From Lumbricus rubellus (lineage: Eukaryota; Annelida; Clitellata; Crassiclitellata; Lumbricidae), in the NCBI GenBank assembly GCA_945859605.1, contig OX243816.1, positions 24,874,199-24,938,198 of the forward strand: a stretch of DNA of 64,000 bases. The letters are read 5' to 3'. A model generated the notes under the pieces. The model worked only from the letters and a program-made list of their open reading frames with translations, had not been told where the DNA came from and searched no databases. How positions within the stretch are numbered: the stretch's first letter is position 1; each line of letters starts with the position of its first letter. Shown piece after piece: positions 12,090 through 22,825 of the stretch. Both the position numbers and the translations under genes were made by a program.

Positions 12090-12778
12090 AATTTACAGTT
12101 GACCTAGATTATTTCCCTCGGGACCGATTCCGGGCGAATCAATGGCAATGGGTGCCAATGACCATGGGTTCGAAATCTGGTCGACACATAAGCCATGAGA
12201 CAGGTAAACTTGTATACCCGCTAATACAGCTGACCATCCAGCCCTGCAATATTCTGCTGACAGGGGTGGGGAATTGTTTTGTTCCTCCTAGCTTGCTCCT
12301 AAACTAGACAGCGTCGGGATTCTCAATTGTTTGGCCTTCCACTTTGAAATGCATCTCATTAGATATTCACATCCTGCCAAGGGCCAGCAATATCAAGGCA
12401 AGGTTGTATTACATAATTTTAGACTCGTTCCCTTCTCAGTCCATCAATTGACATTTCAACTGTATAAAGCATACATACACATAATGTTGTCCATTGCCAT
12501 TGATTTACCTTGCATGGCCTATAAACAAAGGTACTCGTCGGCCATGCTCTGAGGTAAAGGCAAACACATGTACACAGGGTTGGTGTAGAATATAGATAAC
12601 TAGTACACCATCGGCTATACAGCTATACTAGGCTGGTGAACCAAGATCAGTCCACACACACCTTGCCGGTAAACTGTCCAGTCATCTGTCCAGTCTCACT
12701 GTATGGCCTGGTAACCTGACCGGGTCTTATGCAGATTAGCTATGGTGGTGGCACAGGAAACATCGTGGAGCTGTGGGC
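12090..12778. repeat. Right diverged inverted repeat of the Polinton-like element
   Basis: Reverse-complement counterpart of 6278-8250: for example ACTTGTATACCCGCTAATAC (near 12209) matches the inverse of GTATTAGCGGGTATACAAGT (near 8131), and ATATTCTGCTG, GTTCCTCCTAG and GTCTTATGCAGATTAGC blocks follow in matching order. Together the two arms delimit an element of about 6.5 kb including later insertions. Intact Polintons are usually two to three times this size, which fits the large internal deletion seen in the polymerase. Confidence 0.7.
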
Positions 12779-12784
12779 CGGTAA

Positions 12785-13500
12785 GTCTGGGCACCAGCTA
12801 GAGCTTTATACAGGAGCTGAGAAGGGAATGAGTCTAAAGTTATGTAATACCACCTTGCCTTGATAGTGTTAGCCCTTGGCAGGACTCTAATCTCTAATTG
12901 GCCCAACAATTGGGAAGCCCAACGCCGTCTAGCCAAGATCTATCCACACAGCTGAGGAGCAGGTCCTGAGAAACAAAACAACTTCCCCACCCCTGCCAGC
13001 AGAATATTGCAGAATAACTGGATTGATTGGTGGAGTAGGGATGCAAAGCTGTATAGCTGCAAGGCTTGAACATTGTTGAATATAAAAGAAACAACTCTTA
13101 TACCTATTGAGATGAATATTAATGCAAGATACGATATGTTACCATGCAAGGAACTATTATAATTATGTATAGCTGACGAGTTGAGATACTGAAATATAAA
13201 CAGCCCTGACCCATTAGGAGGGACGATATAATTAGTATTTATATGCATTATATATAAACAAAGGAACACTTGTAGGACCTGGCCTGAGGTAGGCCTACAG
13301 ACACAGGTGAGTGGAAAAATCACTTGTACGTCCTATCCGTGGTAAAGACACAGGTGAGTAGGAAGAGATCTTGAAGGCAAAGAAGGTATAGCTAATTTGC
13401 ATATGAATAACCTCGGTGGAACCGGGAACCTCGGCATGTTTAGTGAGTGAAATGATCTTGGGCACCTGCCTCTCGGGCAAACTAGAAGCATAGGGTGATT
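12785..13500. repeat. Additional copy of the Polinton terminal-repeat sequence, opposite orientation to the right arm
   Basis: GGGCACCAGCTAGAGC (12788), CAAGGCTAA-type, GTTAGCCCTTGGCAGG (12870), GCCCAACAATTGGGAAG (12900) and CCCCTGCCAGCAGAATATTG (12986) follow the order and direction of the left arm, not the right. A second, otherwise missing element therefore abutted head-to-head, or the terminal repeat was duplicated in inverted orientation. No gene is found in this stretch. Confidence 0.55.
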
Positions 13501-13569
13501 GACAAGCACATCTCTACATAGACACGCCTAGTCACGTGACCGGTTTACGGAGAAACCACGATATCGAGA

Positions 13570-13954
13570 TTGGCCTTTAATTGGGTCACGGGTGACCCGT
13601 TCAGGTGGGAAAGGGTTAATGGTCTTTTAAGAAAATTGACCCGTTCAAGCTTCCTTCCAACCGATTTCCCAAGTTTTGGCGCGCTGTGTTTGAGAGCTGA
13701 TTCTGCTCTTTTCCGCTCTATCCTCTTATATCCTAGCCACGTTCTTCACGACCTCCTCCCTTCTCAAAAGGTTACTCCTTACAATACTCGACCTAGGCCA
13801 CATAATCTAACTCTTCCAAGAGTTGATTCTTTTTCCAAAAGAAGTTTTATTATGCGAATGTTGTACAACCTTGCATAAATGTTTTATACATTGTTATTTT
13901 TTCCCTCTGTAAACTACTGTGCGTTTGCTGGTGGTCAAATAAAAAATAAAGAAT

Positions 13955-13955
<1 letters not shown>
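13570..13955 (+). pseudogene. LINE reverse transcriptase C-terminal tail and 3' end
   Basis: The translation contains LLPSQKVTPYNTRPRPHNLT followed by LPRVDSFSKRSFIMRMLY and stops at 13878. The RPRPHN...R.LY pattern is a common C-terminal ending of jockey-superfamily LINE proteins. Only the last ~100 residues remain. A short 3' UTR (AAATAAAAAATAAAGAAT) leads into the (TTAC)n array, which probably acts as, or grew from, its 3' tail. Confidence 0.6.
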
Positions 13956-14184
<229 letters not shown>

Positions 14185-14189
14185 ACTCT

Positions 14190-14385
14190 TCTTATTAATT
14201 CGGCCAAGTCGTTCTTTTTCCAGCTGGTAATGTCGTATCATCGGCGTATCTCAGGTTATTCAATATTTTCCCCGTTATTCTAACCCCCTCCGTTACCTCC
14301 TCCATCCAGTCCTGTTCATAATTCTAATGGCATACCGATTAAACAGGAAAGGGAACAAAACGCACCTATGCCTCACACTTTTTTA
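14190..14385 (-). pseudogene. RTE-like reverse transcriptase fragment (YADD region)
   Basis: The minus strand encodes NNLRYADDTTLPA in one frame and, upstream in another frame, VRHRCVLFPFLFNRYAIRIM, which correspond to VRQGCVMSPHLLN and NLRYADDIVL in the RTE-like element at 42.2-43.8 kb. It is a frameshifted piece of about 65 codons around RT motifs B and C. Confidence 0.65.
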
Positions 14386-14419
14386 TTTTTAAATTTCCCT
14401 GTATCTCAATGGGAAACGA

Positions 14420-14550
14420 ACATTAGCCCCCTCCGGACAAAAGCCCCCACGACATTAGCCACCCCGGACAAAAGCCCCCCGACAAGAGCCCTCCGGACAT
14501 TAACCCCCGGACAAAAGCTCCGAGGTAGGACATCAGCCCCCTTCCCAGTT
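14420..14550. mobile_element. GGACA-family element, single end
   Basis: A cluster of CCGGACAAAAGCCCCC, GACATTAGCCACC and GGACATTAACCCCC units. The expected inverted cluster (GGGGGCTTTTGTCC) is not found downstream before the LINE fragment at 14.8 kb, so the element is truncated or its partner end was lost. Confidence 0.6.
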
Positions 14551-14789
14551 TTACTTTGTACATTGTAAGATTATGCTCAGTTAACTGAAGGTTTAATATG
14601 CATATTATAAAACATTTGTAGGTATTTATTGTAGAACCACTCATTGTGTATATTAGGCCTATATGGATGATTCGTTCATTTAAAATCTAAGTTTTAACGG
14701 AAACGACGTAAGTCTGCGAAGCTCAGCCGTAGATAACTGACGTTAACAAACTTGCGTTGTAGCCAAAACTGACACTAACAAGTAGGCAT
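14551..14789. other. Probable interior of the truncated GGACA-family element; no gene
   Basis: AT-rich sequence without recognisable coding content between the GGACA cluster and a LINE fragment. Its place beside the cluster suggests it is element interior, but nothing in it proves that. Confidence 0.3.
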
Positions 14790-15555
14790 TGCAGGTTACA
14801 CGATTATACGACCTCGCCACTCAGAGCGCTCCACCGCAAGTCCCTCCAGGTTAGCAGCTGAGATGCCGCACTTTTTCAGGTTGCACTTTAGATTGTCCTT
14901 TGTAGCCCAATGTAGCGCTTATATTGTCCTCCATGCGCCCGGTTACCTTGTGCGAGCTGACCGTAAAAGATTTGCTTCGGGATCCGTGAGTCAGCCATGC
15001 GGACAACGTGTCCTGTCCAGCGAAACTGTGCAGCTGTTAGCATGCCCGTGATGCCAGAGCACTCAAGGACCGCCGTGTTGTGAAGCAAGTCCTGCCATCG
15101 TATACGAGCTATTCTTCTAAGGCATCTCATATGAAATCGGTCAAGCTGAGCAATGTGCTTGCGATATGGTGTCCATGACTCGCATCCATTATAGAAAAGC
15201 ATCGTCAGCACAACTGCTCTGTAGACTGCGACCTTCGTGGCCAGGTGGATGCCATGGTTGTTCCACAGTCGTCGCGAGAGCTTTCCAAATGCAGCGCTTG
15301 CTTTAGCCAGTCGAGCAGTAACCTCTTCATCGATGTTTGCAGCGCTAGAGAGGATGCTACCGAGGTAGCAGAATTTGTCTACATTCTTTAGAGTCGCACC
15401 ACCTGATGCGATGATCGGAAGAGTGAAAATGGTATTGCTGTTGTCTGTCTGTAACAGGACATCCGATTTACAAGCGTTCGAAGAGCTGCTGTGCCGTGGT
15501 CTGTGTGTGTGCCATTAGTGCACAGTCATCTGCATAGAGTAGATCATGTATGATC
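14790..15555 (-). pseudogene. LINE reverse transcriptase C-terminal fragment (YADD to CysGly region)
   Basis: The minus strand begins near 15550 with LLYADDCALMAHTQTT, the RT catalytic box, continues through several frameshifts, and has its clearest ORF at 14888-15211: YNGCESWTPYRKHIAQLDRF, RCLRRIARIRWQD, RWTGHVVRMADSRIPKQIFY. The same family is represented at 52.3-56.2 kb, where the protein goes on to a C2H2 finger. That finger is not found here; the homology ends near 14790 with KKCGISAANL...EWRG. Multiple frameshifts mark an old copy. Confidence 0.8.
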
Positions 15556-17440
15556 GCCGTGAATACCTATGAGTCTGAAGTTGTGGCGGACTGTCCTGCG
15601 TCCTAACCAGTGGAAAACGACCCCTCGCCGCAGCTACATGGACTGGCGCACGAGGGGCATCAAAAATAGGCTCACCGGAGCCGTCCGAGTCGCTCTCTCA
15701 CCGATGCCTGCGTTCGGTGTAACGGACCGCCAAGGCGCAGTCGCTTCCTTCACTTTCAGGCCAAGACGGTTCTGAAACGGTCGCCTGTGAAGGGCTCGGA
15801 GGCGTTGGAGTCAGACTCTGCCCCGTCCGCGACCACCCGGTGGGTAGTGTCCTGAGCCACAGGATGGCCGATGCTCAAAACAGGGTTCACCGCTCTCCGG
15901 GCAGAGATCTCTCGCTTGGAGCTCCCCTTCACGGCCACGGGCTTCTTCGGTCACTTGCCCGACCGCTCAGCTCCCCGTGGTGTTGCCACCGGCGGGCATC
16001 ACCGAACATTGTCTTACCTCAGCCGGCCAGAGCGCCTTAAAACACGGCCACTCAAAAAGACTCAGGCCCTGGCCTCGCCAAAACGCCATATCAACTTCGA
16101 AACCAGGGAATGGAACAGACGGCCAACTATATCAGGTCGCTACGCCTACGAGCAGACGGCGACCTTGCCAGCTGGTACCAGGATCAATTTACAACGCCAA
16201 GTTTGACTATGTCGCTGTGTCGACCGCCGTCGGGCTTTCGCCAAGTAACCGAGACGCCGAGACGGTCTTCAAACGGACCGCTCGCTCTCCCTTCGTTCAC
16301 TGTCTTCAATCGCCCGTAAGCGACTAACTGTTATTGTGGCGGACCTACCCGTCTCGTCACAAGCGGCACAAGCCCCCTCGCCGCCGGCGCATCGACCGAC
16401 GCACGAGGGGTCGCGAGCTGGGCCTCTCGACTCGGGCGCTGCTCCCTTGCTCCAAATTGATCGGAGCCGCCCGAGTCGCTCTCTCGCCGGTGTACGCTCT
16501 CAGTGTAACGGGCCGCCAAGGCGCCGTCGCTCCCTTCACTATCCGGCCAAGACGGCTCTGAAACGGTCGCTCGTGAGAGGGTATAGAGCTCGGAGGCGTT
16601 GGAGTCCGACTCTGCCCCGTCCGCGGCCACCGGGTGGGTAGCAACCTGAGCGCCAGGATGGCCGACTGTGCTCAAATCAGGGTTCGCTCCTCTCCGGGCA
16701 GCCGACCCTCGCTTGGAGCTCCCCTTCACGGCCACGGGCTTCTTCGTTCGCTTGCCCGACCGCTCAGACCTCCGTCGTATCATATTGCACGCCACAGCTC
16801 GTGTACTGGTGCCACCGACGGGCATCACTGAAGATTGTCTTTTCTCCGCAGGCCAAAACGCCCGAAACCACGGCCATTCGAGGGGTCCGAGCCCCAAGCC
16901 GCGCCAAAACGACATTATCAACTTCGAAACCAGGGAATGGAAAACACGGACAATATACTAGGTCGCTGCGTCGATTCGCAAACGGCAACCTAACCAGCTG
17001 GTACCAGGATCAATTTTACAACGCCCAGTGCGACCAGGTCGTTGTGTCGATCGATCGGCGGCCGGAGATCCGGACGACCGCCGTCAATTTGTTGCACGTA
17101 CGGAGGCGAAGACGGCCTTCAAAGAAAAGACGGACCGCTTGCTCTCCGATGGATCACTGTCTCTCACGCCCGTAGGCAATGCACTGTGTGCGGCCGCGCG
17201 CCGACTTCGAGAAAGACCAGAAACCGTTAGCCCGTAGGCGACTCACTTCACGCGGCCAAATCGCCGACTCCGAGGGTATCCAGAGATTCCCTCCTTCAAC
17301 TCCTGTCTTCTCGCCCGTAACCAATCCGCTTCACGCGGTCGAACTGTCGCCACCGAGAGGGGCCTTCAAATTCGCTCTCCCTCTTCACTCACTGGCTCGC
17401 TCGCCCGTAGGCGTTGACCGTATGCGGCTTCGCGCCGACT
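15556..17440. repeat. GC-rich block, part 1: two diverged tandem copies of a ~0.75-kb unit
   Basis: The run from about 15640 (CGCACGAGGGG, CCGAGTCGCTCTCTC, CCGCCAAGGCGCAGTCGCT, GGAGCTCCCCTTCACGGCCA, AACTTCGAAACCAGGGAATG, CAGCTGGTACCAGGATCAAT) recurs in the same order from about 16393 to 17030. The change from AT-rich flanks to GC-rich sequence is sharp. Both copies carry related minus-strand reading (GSSKR, then AADGAESDSNASE) that is open only in the second. I recognise no known element. Confidence 0.6.
16331..16921 (-). CDS. Unrecognised 196-aa ORF in GC-rich repeat
   Basis: An open minus-strand frame rich in Ser, Arg, Ala and Gly. The segment KKPVAVKGSSKRGSAARRGA and the acidic ADGAESDSNASE stretch are also readable in the diverged upstream copy (15756-15938), where the frame is then broken. 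Conservation of the reading between copies hints at past coding function, but GC-rich DNA produces long chance ORFs, and no domain is recognised. A gag-like protein of a retroelement is one possibility. Confidence 0.25.
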   Translation of the reverse strand: MIMSFWRGLGLGPLEWPWFRAFWPAEKRQSSVMPVGGTSTRAVACNMIRRRSERSGKRTKKPVAVKGSSKRGSAARRGANPDLSTVGHPGAQVATHPVAADGAESDSNASELYTLSRATVSEPSWPDSEGSDGALAARYTESVHRRESDSGGSDQFGAREQRPSREAQLATPRASVDAPAARGLVPLVTRRVGPPQ

Positions 17441-20400
17441 TCGAACTTTGCCCTGAAAACACTCTGACTCCCGCTCGACGTCGCTCAGAACAGCATCGGT
17501 CGACCCCAGGCGCTTAAAAGGCCGGGGACCTAGCAATGCAATTGAGCTAACGCCTAGGGCACTTAGGGTAACGTAATTAGAGGCTGGTAACTGACTTACA
17601 GGGAACCGTTAACTACCCCGACGGATCGGTTGGCTGCGACCGATACGTTCGTTGCCGGCCTTGTACCGAGGCGCACCGGCAACGAACCTTACAGGGCCTG
17701 TGACAATATTTCCCTTCTCTCTCTCCCTGCTCGTTAAGGGGAGGAAAGATGCGGCACGGGACAGGTAACACGGTAGTGAAATCCGCTAGTTGAAATGACA
17801 CTCCGTTTAAAAGTTATCGATAAATTAAGACCCACGGCGCGTAACCTCGGGGCACTCTTCCCGGGCCGATACCGATCAGGTCAGGCCTCCAGCGGCGCAC
17901 CTACTGACAACGTTACCTTCGCCCGTCAATACAAGGGCTCGCGGCGTGAAACTTCGGCGTAGGTTCGATTGAACGCCTGATCCACCACTCACAATGACGT
18001 ACTCCCGGGGCAGACCGTGCCCGTCGAATACACGAACAGGTTACAGGGAACACGGGGAAAGGCCGGGCGGCCTCCCTTCGGTAACGGATACAGAAACGAC
18101 CGTTAGAGCTGCGGTCGATCTCTCAACAATTTATCACTCACAAGATCGTCCGGCACAGTTTGACACCAAGAACGTGCGGATCGGTCGACAGACGACAAAG
18201 CTACCGCGAGAGCGGGGCTCTACGCGGCGCTTGGTTTTGAAAGTCAGAATCAGATGGTATAGCGGGGAAAGACCGGGTGGCCTCCCTTCTAACGTAAATA
18301 TCTCGAAAACCGTTCTACGGGCACTCAACGTGTCTGTGGAATGAATCAAGCAGCAGTCCTCGCTGCGTAGTTTGACACTAGCCGCTCGTCGATCGGACGA
18401 AAACCGACCGAGATATCGTCAATCAAAGTTAACACACACAACCAACACTGACAATTTCAACGGTCACTGCACCGACCTCTCGCCGCGAGCAGGAAGGCAG
18501 AATTATCTGAGTGACCTGAGAGGGGAACCAACGGAATATAACGGGCTAGGCCGACCCGGCGCGCCTACCCTTGGTTTTCGATGCGCGGCGCCCGCCCGGA
18601 AGGACGAGCGTCTCAAGATGCACTGGATACCGGTGTCGGCCGCTTGGTCTCGGCCGACGATGAAACACTGACTCTAGCTGACACTGAACGAACTCTCAAC
18701 ACCGTGCAGAAAACTCACCACGCGCGTCGTGCGCCGGAGTGGACTCAACCCTTAACTCTCGAACACGCCGGTATGGCTAGCGATCACCCGACGCGGCCCT
18801 GCTACTCGGCCGAACGACAGACCAAAGTGTAAAGGAAAGATAATATAATAGTCAAAGAATCGTTTTGTTATGCATGTATATCTATAAAGAGGCTCGGCGG
18901 CCGACAGAGTATGGCCGACCGCCTACACGACGGGGTCACTCTGTATTTCGTATCTTATGTTTTTACGTGCTCTCCTGCAGACTCGAGGCGCTGCAGCGTC
19001 GCCTTCACAGACCTGTGCTAGCGCGCGCGCTCGGGGGCGGGTGCCGAAGCCGTCCGACCGAGGCGCGAGTGCGAAGCCAACGATGTTTCAAATGAACTAC
19101 AAGGTTTGATTTTCGGAACTGAACAATCACTGGAAAAGTTTGTCACAAGAGGAAAGAAACTCATACGGCGCTCCGAGAGCGAGCGCGCCCTCAGACCCGG
19201 CGCTGAGGCGACGCCAACGAAGCTTTCAACGAGGCATGTAGCACCCTCTTTCTAAAGCCACGGATGAAAATACTCGACTGTCGACAGTGAAGTCAACGGC
19301 TGATCGACCGATTCGGAGCGATCAATCGTCGATGGAAAAGCTGAGTAAAGAAATGTTTACTCCACGAGGGCAGCCCGAGCGCGGTCGCCGCTCCCCGTCC
19401 TCGGACCACTGGCGCCGAGGCGTCGCCCAACGAAGACCCGATCGGTCGTGAACCACCGAGGCAGTTCTACCTACTGACTCTTCCAGTCGAAACTATCCAC
19501 CTTCTGCTGGAGGGGATTCAGAAACCAGACGACAATGAACGTGCTCTGAAAACGAGCGATTGGAAACACGGTATCAATTCACGTACGAGCCCTACCCGCG
19601 GCGTCCGTGGCCGTGCGGTGCCGAAGCGCAGCGACCGGGACGTCCGACGAGTGAATGATGAGTTAGCGCGGATATATGTATGTATATTGAGATTTCAACG
19701 GCCGAAGCCGGTAACCAAATAACTGTCACACAACGTAGCTGATCGAGCAGGGAGGGAGCCCAAACCCTTACCCTACCGAACCTTTCGCATGCACCACGGA
19801 ACGGGTCTTCCGACGGTCGGGGACCGTGGATAATCGAACCGGTATCAATTTGCCCTCGAACTCTTAACCGAAACAGCTATGACGCAGATTAGCCGGGTTA
19901 GCAGCTATCGATACGCCACTGGATACGTTAGGCCGGTAAACGACGTCGAATACCAAGGTATTGCGTGGTCGTCAGCGCGCCGTATATGTCGTGATAAATG
20001 CAGAATCATACACAGTGTGTTGTCTTGCTACACCTATCCGATACTTAAGCAGCGCAGCGTGTGGCAGGCTCTATTCCACGGATGTTTTAACGTTAAAATA
20101 TAGATGTAGCTCTCTATATCCAGTCATTTGCCGATGCACGTAAATTCGACCGTAATTCGAATAAAATTCATATCTTTCGATCGGATACAGTTATCGCTTA
20201 GCTCTCAACGGCAATTTGGCAGCCCGATAATTTATCTTTCGAACGGTGTATTCAGAAATTCGATATCATTATCCGCGGAAATTTTATATGCGCCCAAAGT
20301 CAAAAGTTGCTGTCTGCACACTATACTTTGGCTATAAAACACGAATCGGTCTTCCGTAGGTGAAACTTTTCAACGTGAATTTTGACCGCTTAATGCCTCA

Positions 20401-22250
20401 CGGCAAACTTGTAGCGAAACGATTTACCAGTCGATCCGCATATACCGCGAATTTCTATCGGCCATAGCTCCGGCGCTATAAGGAATCCCGCGACCCTACC
20501 TTGGCCGCCCATGTATTGTCAGTTACCAGCTTATGTTTCATATTCGAAAATTCGTCTTGTGGCATTTCCGCCACATTATGCGGCCCAGCACCGACTTCGA
20601 GAGTGTCCCGAACTTGCCTCTGAAATCGGCGACCAGCATCGGCCAAAAGGTTGGAGCTTAAAAGGCCGGGGACTCAGCGTGCAAATTAAGAGAGCTGTTT
20701 CGGGACTTAGGGTAATCGTTCAATTAGAGGCAATGGTAACTGACAAGGGACACTGACCGTTAACTACTGTGACCAAGGCTACCTACTGCCTCGACGATCG
20801 TCGGACGATTATCGGCTGGCTGCGACCGATGCGTTCGTCGCCGGCCTTCAGGTGGTGGCCCGGCGACGAACCTTACGGGGCGTGTATAATATTATCCCTG
20901 GGAGCCACTCTTTACGTCAAGAGGGGTATAGATGCGACTCGACACAAAGATCACGGCAGTGAAATCCGCTTGCTGATATCTCACTCTGTTCGAAAGTTAC
21001 TCTCAGACAAGTTCCACGGCGCGTAGCCTCGGGCGATACCGATCAGATCGAACCTCTCAACGGCACACTCACGATGGATTTCCCGTCGTTCGATGAGATA
21101 GACGGCTCGCGGCGCGTAAGCAGGGGCGATCTCCCGAGCTCCTACCGATGAAACCTGGACAGATACGGTCGATCTCACAGCAGATCTACCCGAAAGTAAC
21201 ACACTCTGAACAAAACGATACCAAGTTTGAGCAGATCGGATGTCAGACGGCAAAGTTACCCGTCAAGCGATGAGCTACGCGGGGAAAGACCGGCGGTCTT
21301 CCTTAGGAGCCAGGTACCGATGAAACCAAGAGAGCTAAGGTCGATCTCTCAACAGTTCACCACACGGACACGTACACTGATCAATTCAACACCAATATCG
21401 TGTAGATCGGACCAAAGTCGGCAAAGATACAGGCGATCCAAATCACAAACAGTCGATAAGGCAAATGGCTAGGGGCCAACAATCGTCATATAGCGTTATA
21501 TCTCAACCTCTAATCATCCGATTGCCGTGTTCGCTTTATCTAGGTTGATGTTATAGCCAAAGCTGGTGGAGACCCAGTCATATCGCGAGTCTTGTAGTAT
21601 TCAACCTTTTGCTCGAATGCATTAACAAGGTCTACGTGGTACAGTACAATCGTCACGTCCACCACTAGAGCGTCACAGTTACTCCCGCGGTATGCGCCGA
21701 GATAACTTTCTTGAGGCAACTCTGTTTAACTGAGGCAACAGTGTATGTATTAATTGTGTTTGACCGATACAATCGTACTTCGTTAATATATATGTATCAC
21801 TGTCTTCTATGTATCTCTTTCGCAGGGCACACAATCAATCATGGTCTCTCGCGCCGGCAGCACGGCGGATCGGACTCAGCGCGCGCTGTCGACAGAGTAG
21901 CGAGCGACGATCAACTTCACAGCAGGGAAGATTTCAATTAAAGAAGTGTCGTGTGACACCATCTTAACAGATGAACTTTGGCAACCACAGTCGAACAAGG
22001 ATACCAAGGACGATTCAATAAATCCGCGGCAGGCGAGGTGCGTTGCGGTGACCGCCGAAATCGCGTTTCGACCGTCCGCGTCTGAGCAGGGCAAGCTGCG
22101 TTGCAAAATGAGAATTCACGGCTACACTCGCACAGTTTACAATGCAATTCATCATCATACGTCTAGGCGACATCAGTTTCGGCGGGAGCGCTAGCGGAAG
22201 TGGTGGCTACCAGGAAGGTCGACAAGTACAACCATCTTCACCTGGTCATC
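17441..22250. repeat. GC-rich block, part 2: diverged direct repeats ~3.1 kb apart
   Basis: GCTTAAAAGGCCGGGGAC occurs at about 17512 and again near 20657, each followed in order by ACTTAGGGTAA, AATTAGAGGC, GGTAACTGAC, CGTTAACTAC, GGCTGCGACCGAT, CGTTCGT(T/C)GCCGGCCTT and GAACCTTAC. Further down, GGGGAAAG(A/G)CCGGGCGG...CTCCCTT and GGTCGATCTCTCAACA blocks (18050-18420 and 21170-21450) are also paired. The arrangement could be diverged LTRs or a tandem unit. No polymerase, integrase or gag match is recognised between the repeats (18.4-20.5 kb), and nothing else is identified from 21450 to 22250. Confidence 0.5.
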
Positions 22251-22253
22251 TGG

Positions 22254-22481
22254 TCACCTGGTGCCGTCAGCTCCTGGAGCTCTGGCGAAAGCCCTGATGT
22301 ATCCTCTCCAGTGTCTCCTCTCCCTAGTCGCCTCTCGTAGCTCCTCCAGTCTCATGCCAGACTTTTCCTGTACCTCATCCAACCATTTATTCCCTGGTCT
22401 TCCGCATCTTCTCCTTCCCTCACCGCATGCCGTCATCAGCTCCTTTTCCAGACCGTTAGATCTCATCACATGGCCAAAGTA
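22254..22481 (-). pseudogene. RTE-like LINE C-terminal fragment
   Basis: A 79-aa minus-strand reading begins LYFGHVMRSNGLEKELMTAC and continues GRRRCGRPGNKWLDEVQEKSG. The FGH.MR...G.R..GRP...W.D pattern is the C-terminal end of many RTE/craniofacial-development-protein-type LINE proteins. The fragment stops at 22481, where a mariner-like terminus begins. Confidence 0.7.
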
Positions 22482-22825
22482 CAGGGTGTCCAATAAGTTC
22501 GTGAACGATTTTGCTACTTTGATACCAAAAAACTACACAACAAAAATCAACAAATATTGTACCGAGAGAGATTTTCAATCGGTTAGACTCGTAGAGATCA
22601 TGAGAGTTTGGAACATATAGAACACTTGATACGGCGATTCGAATTTCCAATGTCTATGCTGCCGCGCGGACAACAGCCGTCTTTTCCTCTGAGCGTCTGT
22701 TGGCAATGGCGCCTTTCTACGTTTCCGACTTCTCCACTTTAACTCTCCTTTCATGTAATTTCTGATTGTTTCTTTGTTGCTCTTCAGTCCACCTGCCTTG
22801 AGAGATTTTTCTATCTGTCTCAATC
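22482..22825 (-). mobile_element. Tc1/mariner-like remnant with transposase N-terminal fragment
   Basis: A TA dinucleotide (22480-22481) is followed by CAGGGTGTCCAATAAGTTCG, a typical mariner-type terminus. The minus strand encodes IEKSLKAGGLKSNKETIRNY and KWRSRKRRKAPLPT, which look like the second helix-turn-helix and the GLKS...KRRKAPL linker of a Tc1/mariner transposase. The hAT element starting at 22826 cuts it. The catalytic domain is absent. Confidence 0.65.

Noticed and set aside
17994..18832. Several 80-120 aa plus-strand ORFs in the GC-rich block
   Set aside because: No domain recognised and no conserved reading in the paired repeat copies; consistent with chance ORFs in GC-rich DNA.
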